Shown here: in pieces, positions 61,664-64,000 of the stretch | Position numbering within the stretch: position 1 is the stretch's first letter | How the letters are laid out: every line of letters starts with the position of its first letter | Assembly (NCBI GenBank): GCA_016715285.1 | Contig: JADKAO010000009.1 | Coordinates: 28,390 to 92,389 of the forward strand | Direction of reading: 5' to 3' | Source of the DNA: Actinomycetales bacterium | GTDB lineage: Bacteria; Actinomycetota; Actinomycetes; Actinomycetales; Dermatophilaceae | DNA: 64,000 nt | The notes under the pieces: generated by a model | Databases searched by the model: none | What the model was told of the DNA's origin: nothing | Seen by the model: the letters and a program-made list of their open reading frames with translations, nothing else | Program-made: the position numbers and the translations under genes

Positions 61664-62493
61664 CGACAGCGACCGCACCAGCCGCCATCCCGGTGGCGCC
61701 TCTGGCCCGCGAGAGCGGGCTGCGCGTCACTCAGGTGCGCGTCCTACGCTCCGAGTGGGTGAAGTTCCGCTCCCTCCGATCAACCCTGTGGACCATGGGG
61801 CTGTCGGTGGTGCTCATGATCGGTTTGGGCGCGATGTTCTCGGCCATCTCCGTCAACAGTGCCGAAGGCATGGATCCTGGAAACACCGCGATTTCGACGA
61901 GCTTGACCGGCACCTTCTTCGCCCAGTTGGCCGTTGGCGTCCTCGGTGCGCTCCTCATCACCGGTGAATACACCACCGGCATGATCCGCGCCTCGCTCGC
62001 TGTCGTGCCCAAACGGCTCCCCGTGCTGTGGGCCAAGCTCGCCGTCCTCGCCGCCGTCGTGTTCGCCACGATGCTGGTGGCCAGCCTCGTCGCGTTCGAG
62101 CTCGGCCAGGCAATCCTCAGCTCGAAGGACCTGGGCACCTCGCTGTCAGATCCCGTCGCGGTGCGGTCGGTCTTTGGCGCTGCGCTCTATCTGTCCGCGG
62201 CTGCGGTCACCGCGGCCGGGATCGGTGCGTTGCTGCGCAATACCGCCGCGAGCATCACGACCTATGTCGCGATCTTCTTCCTCATCCCGACCCTGGTCGC
62301 GACGATCATTCCGCGATCCTGGGCGGCTCACTTTGCGCAATACCTCCCCTCGAATGCCGGCACGGGCCTGATCGACGGCACCTATGGCCTGGAGAACCCC
62401 CTCTCCCCATGGGCCGGCTTCGCGGCCATGTGCGCCTTTGCGGCAGCGGTCGTCGCTGCCGCCGCCTGGCGCCTGCACCACACGGACGCCTGA
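61660..62493 (+). CDS. ABC-2 type exporter permease
   Basis: A 277-residue inner-membrane protein with about six helices. An N-terminal cytoplasmic part holds R-V-L-R-S-E-W-V-K-F-R-S-L-R-S-T, the hallmark of actinobacterial ABC-2 permeases. T-G-E-Y-T-T-G-M-I-R-A-S-L follows helix two. The GTG start overlaps the ATPase stop. Substrate unknown. Confidence 0.9.
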   Translation: MTTATAPAAIPVAPLARESGLRVTQVRVLRSEWVKFRSLRSTLWTMGLSVVLMIGLGAMFSAISVNSAEGMDPGNTAISTSLTGTFFAQLAVGVLGALLITGEYTTGMIRASLAVVPKRLPVLWAKLAVLAAVVFATMLVASLVAFELGQAILSSKDLGTSLSDPVAVRSVFGAALYLSAAAVTAAGIGALLRNTAASITTYVAIFFLIPTLVATIIPRSWAAHFAQYLPSNAGTGLIDGTYGLENPLSPWAGFAAMCAFAAAVVAAAAWRLHHTDA

Positions 62494-62521
62494 CGCTCCG
62501 GCGCCCCTTCCTAGCCCGCAT

Positions 62522-62563
62522 TCGATACCCGTTGGCGACCCCTGGTGCGTCAACGGGTATCGA
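62522..62563. repeat. REP-like palindrome on the left flank of IS110 copy 2
   Basis: 42 bp with perfect 13-bp arms, almost identical to the one at 59301-59342. Directly followed by the IS left end. Confidence 0.85.
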
Positions 62564-62592
62564 ATAGTGAGGATAGGTGTGGTGTCCTCGGG

Positions 62593-62744
62593 TGTGGGTC
62601 TGACTCGGGTATCGAAAGGCGTTTGAGCTGCCTTCGCGCGGATCTGTCGGCCTGTGTTCCCGGGGGCACCGTGCACGCGACCGGACGGGCGTGTGTGACC
62701 TTATAGGAGCTTGAGCAGAAGCCCGTCACTGTTTTGTCCGCCCG
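62593..62744 (+). ncRNA. Predicted IS110 bridge RNA, copy 2
   Basis: Same sequence and fold as in copy 1, one C shorter before the donor-loop TCACTG. Target guide CGGGTATCGA again equals the left flank of the element; ATAGGAGC again equals the right end of the element. The second guide CGCGG is complementary to CCGCG at the right junction of this copy. Confidence 0.72.
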
Positions 62745-62800
62745 CCCAGCCGGCGCGTGCCGTCCTCATATCCGACTAAGGAAGGTGGCACGAGAACACG

Positions 62801-63877
62801 ATGACCGATCATGACACGATCCGCGAGGTCTTCGTCGGGGTCGACACCCACAAACACACCCACCACGCGGCCGTGTGCGGCCGCCTCAGGCGCCCGCTGG
62901 CCGATCGTGAGTTCCCCACGAATACTGCCGGGTATGCCGCGTTAGCGGCCCTGGGCGCGATCGTTTGGGCAGGTCAACGCTTTCGGCGTAGAAGGCACCG
63001 GGTCCTACGGTGCTGGCCTAACCCGCGCCTTGTCGGCTGCCGGACTGGTGGTCGTGGAGGTCAACCGCCCCGACCGTGCAGCTCGCCGCGCCAGGGCAAG
63101 TCAGACTCGCTGGATGCCTACGCCGCCGCACCTCACGGCAGCCGCTGGCACCGCGACCGGCACCCCCAAAACCGGCGATGGGATCGTCGAAGCGATCCGA
63201 TGCCTGCACGTGGCCTACCGCTCAGCGGTGAAAGCACGCACCAGTGCATCAACCAGATCCATGCCCTCCTGGTCACCGCACCAGCAAACCTCCGTCAGCA
63301 GATGAGCCACCTGTCAACCCTGACCATGGTCACCACCCTGTCCCGTCTTCGCCCCGGCACCGACCTAACCGGACCAGCCACAGCCACCCGCTACGCCCTA
63401 CGGTCACTAGCCCGCCGCTACCTTGCCCTGCGAACCGAAATCAACGACCTCAACCACGCCCTGTCAGACCTGACCACCCAGGCTGCCCCGGACCTACTAG
63501 CCCGCCCCGGAGTCGGCACCCACGTCGCCGCCCAACTGCTGGTCACCGCCGGAGACAACCCAGAGCGCCTACACAGCGAAGCATCATTCGCCCACCTCAC
63601 CGGGACAGCACCCATCCCAGCATCCTCAGGCCAACGACACCGCCACCGCCTCAACCGCGGCGGAGACCGCTCCGCCAACCACGCCCTACACGTCATCGCC
63701 CTGTCCCGCATGCGCCACGACACCCGCACCCAGGCCTACGTCCAACGCCGCACCACCGAAGGACTCACCAAAAAAGACATCATCCGATGCCTCAAACGAG
63801 CCATCGCCCGCGAGATGTACCACCTCCTACGACCACACCCCCAACACCAAGACACCCCCACCAAAACCGCCGCTTGA
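62801..63877 (+). pseudogene. IS110-family transposase, copy 2 (open but with frameshifted patches)
   Basis: The frame is open for 358 residues, but compensating indels scramble about residues 45-150. Extra or missing bases are at about 62950 (GGCCCTGGG against GGCCTGGG in copy 1), 63093 (CCAGGG against CCAAGGG), 63131 and 63241. The scrambled part includes the E-G-T-G-S-Y-G catalytic segment. The C-terminal domain is intact: R-P-G-V-G-T-H-V-A-A-Q-L-L, the serine region P-I-P-A-S-S-G-Q-R-H-R, and S-A-N-H-A-L-H-V-I-A-L-S-R-M. Combining both copies would give one intact transposase of roughly 400 residues. Confidence 0.8.
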
Positions 63878-63934
63878 CATCCATAGGAGCATCCGCGAAA
63901 GGCAGCGGAACCACATAGCCCCTTGGGACGGATG

Positions 63935-63946
63935 TAAAATAGATGC
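63935..63946 (+). promoter_or_regulatory. -10 element for a probably leaderless antitoxin mRNA
   Basis: TAAAAT at 63935-63940 is followed after only six bases by the ATG of the last gene. No Shine-Dalgarno sequence fits in that space, so transcription and translation likely begin together. A clear -35 is not seen. Confidence 0.45.
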
Positions 63947-64000
63947 ATGCCATCTGTTTTGATTCAGGTGCGGGGCGTCGATTCTGCTATCCGCGACGAA
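63947..64000 (+). CDS. VapB/FitA-like antitoxin, truncated by window end
   Basis: Eighteen codons (M-P-S-V-L-I-Q-V-R-G-V and on to I-R-D-E) match the start of FitA/VapB-type ribbon-helix-helix antitoxins. A PIN-domain toxin gene would be expected just beyond the window. Only the first strand and part of helix one are visible. Confidence 0.6.
   Translation, partial: MPSVLIQVRGVDSAIRDE

Larger units (their letters stand above)
62566..63892 (+). mobile_element. IS110-family insertion sequence, copy 2
   Basis: About 1327 bp in the same orientation as copy 1, with matching left end, transposase and right end (CATAGGAGCATC). It keeps the ~273 bp lost from copy 1 but has several one-base indels in the first half of the transposase. 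The right flank (CGCGAAAGGCAG) does not continue as a clear 63-bp unit. Confidence 0.85.

Noticed and set aside
71..62940. GTATGCCG as a chromosome segregation (KOPS/FtsK) or Chi-like motif
   Set aside because: Both orientations are about equally frequent in this window, whereas such motifs are strongly strand-biased. The window could straddle a switch point, so a whole-genome check is still needed.
59344..63892. Classical composite transposon mobilised by outer IS ends
   Set aside because: IS110 elements have no terminal inverted repeats to pair as outer ends and excise as single circles; both transposases are damaged. Kept only as a recombination-prone arrangement.

Overview
The window is high-GC actinobacterial chromosome. 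Evidence for this: a one-chain CydDC next to cydAB, BsaP directly after bioB, a DUF5926 protein, DtxR/IdeR-type iron boxes and many GTG starts. The set fits Micrococcales (Intrasporangiaceae or Dermatophilaceae-like), but no rRNA or other decisive marker is present, so the family is inferred.

Layout. 1-2.9 kb: a 20-bp-phased repeat array, an AbiEi/DUF559-type protein, a HisC/Pat aminotransferase and a small holin-family membrane protein. 3-12.4 kb: phenylacetate-type catabolism (paaN, a 3-hydroxyacyl-CoA dehydrogenase, paaK) around two polar amino-acid ABC transporter loci. One locus is decayed and ends in a G-rich tract; the other is intact. 12.4-20.9 kb: a 63-bp repeat array, galE, cydA-cydB-cydDC and a TauE/SafE exporter. 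21-35.4 kb: biotin synthesis (bioB-bsaP, bioA, bioF-bioD) interrupted by modABC, by a secreted CotH-kinase protein plus an RCC1-repeat protein that look acquired, and by a three-gene membrane/regulator operon with a clear operator. 35.4-42.9 kb: housekeeping genes (tyrosine phosphatase, purB, an rRNA methyltransferase, a HAD phosphatase, serS, DinB-like). 43-50 kb: a giant LPXTG surface protein split by two frameshifts and carrying three almost identical 417-bp repeats. 50-59 kb: a universal stress protein, a lipid kinase, iron-regulated efeU, an unusual TyrA-PheA fusion, a GDT1 transporter, DUF5926, and an ECF sigma factor with a membrane partner. 59-64 kb: two IS110-family copies flank an ABC-2 exporter, and an antitoxin gene runs off the right edge.

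Two signals stand out. First, the 8-mer GTATGCCG (reverse CGGCATAC) occurs about 90 times by eye where about two are expected. It occurs equally in both orientations, inside and outside genes, and as an inverted pair it builds a terminator stem. That pattern resembles DNA uptake sequences of Neisseria and Haemophilus, which I do not know of in actinobacteria. Second, the non-coding left end of each IS110 copy can be folded into two guide loops whose guides match the insertion-site sequence and the element's own ends. This is the expected design of an IS110 bridge RNA, here aimed at a 63-bp palindromic repeat family that also occurs 47 kb away.

Single-base indels are frequent in the surface protein, the decayed transporter and the IS copies. 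Some may be sequencing errors rather than real decay.
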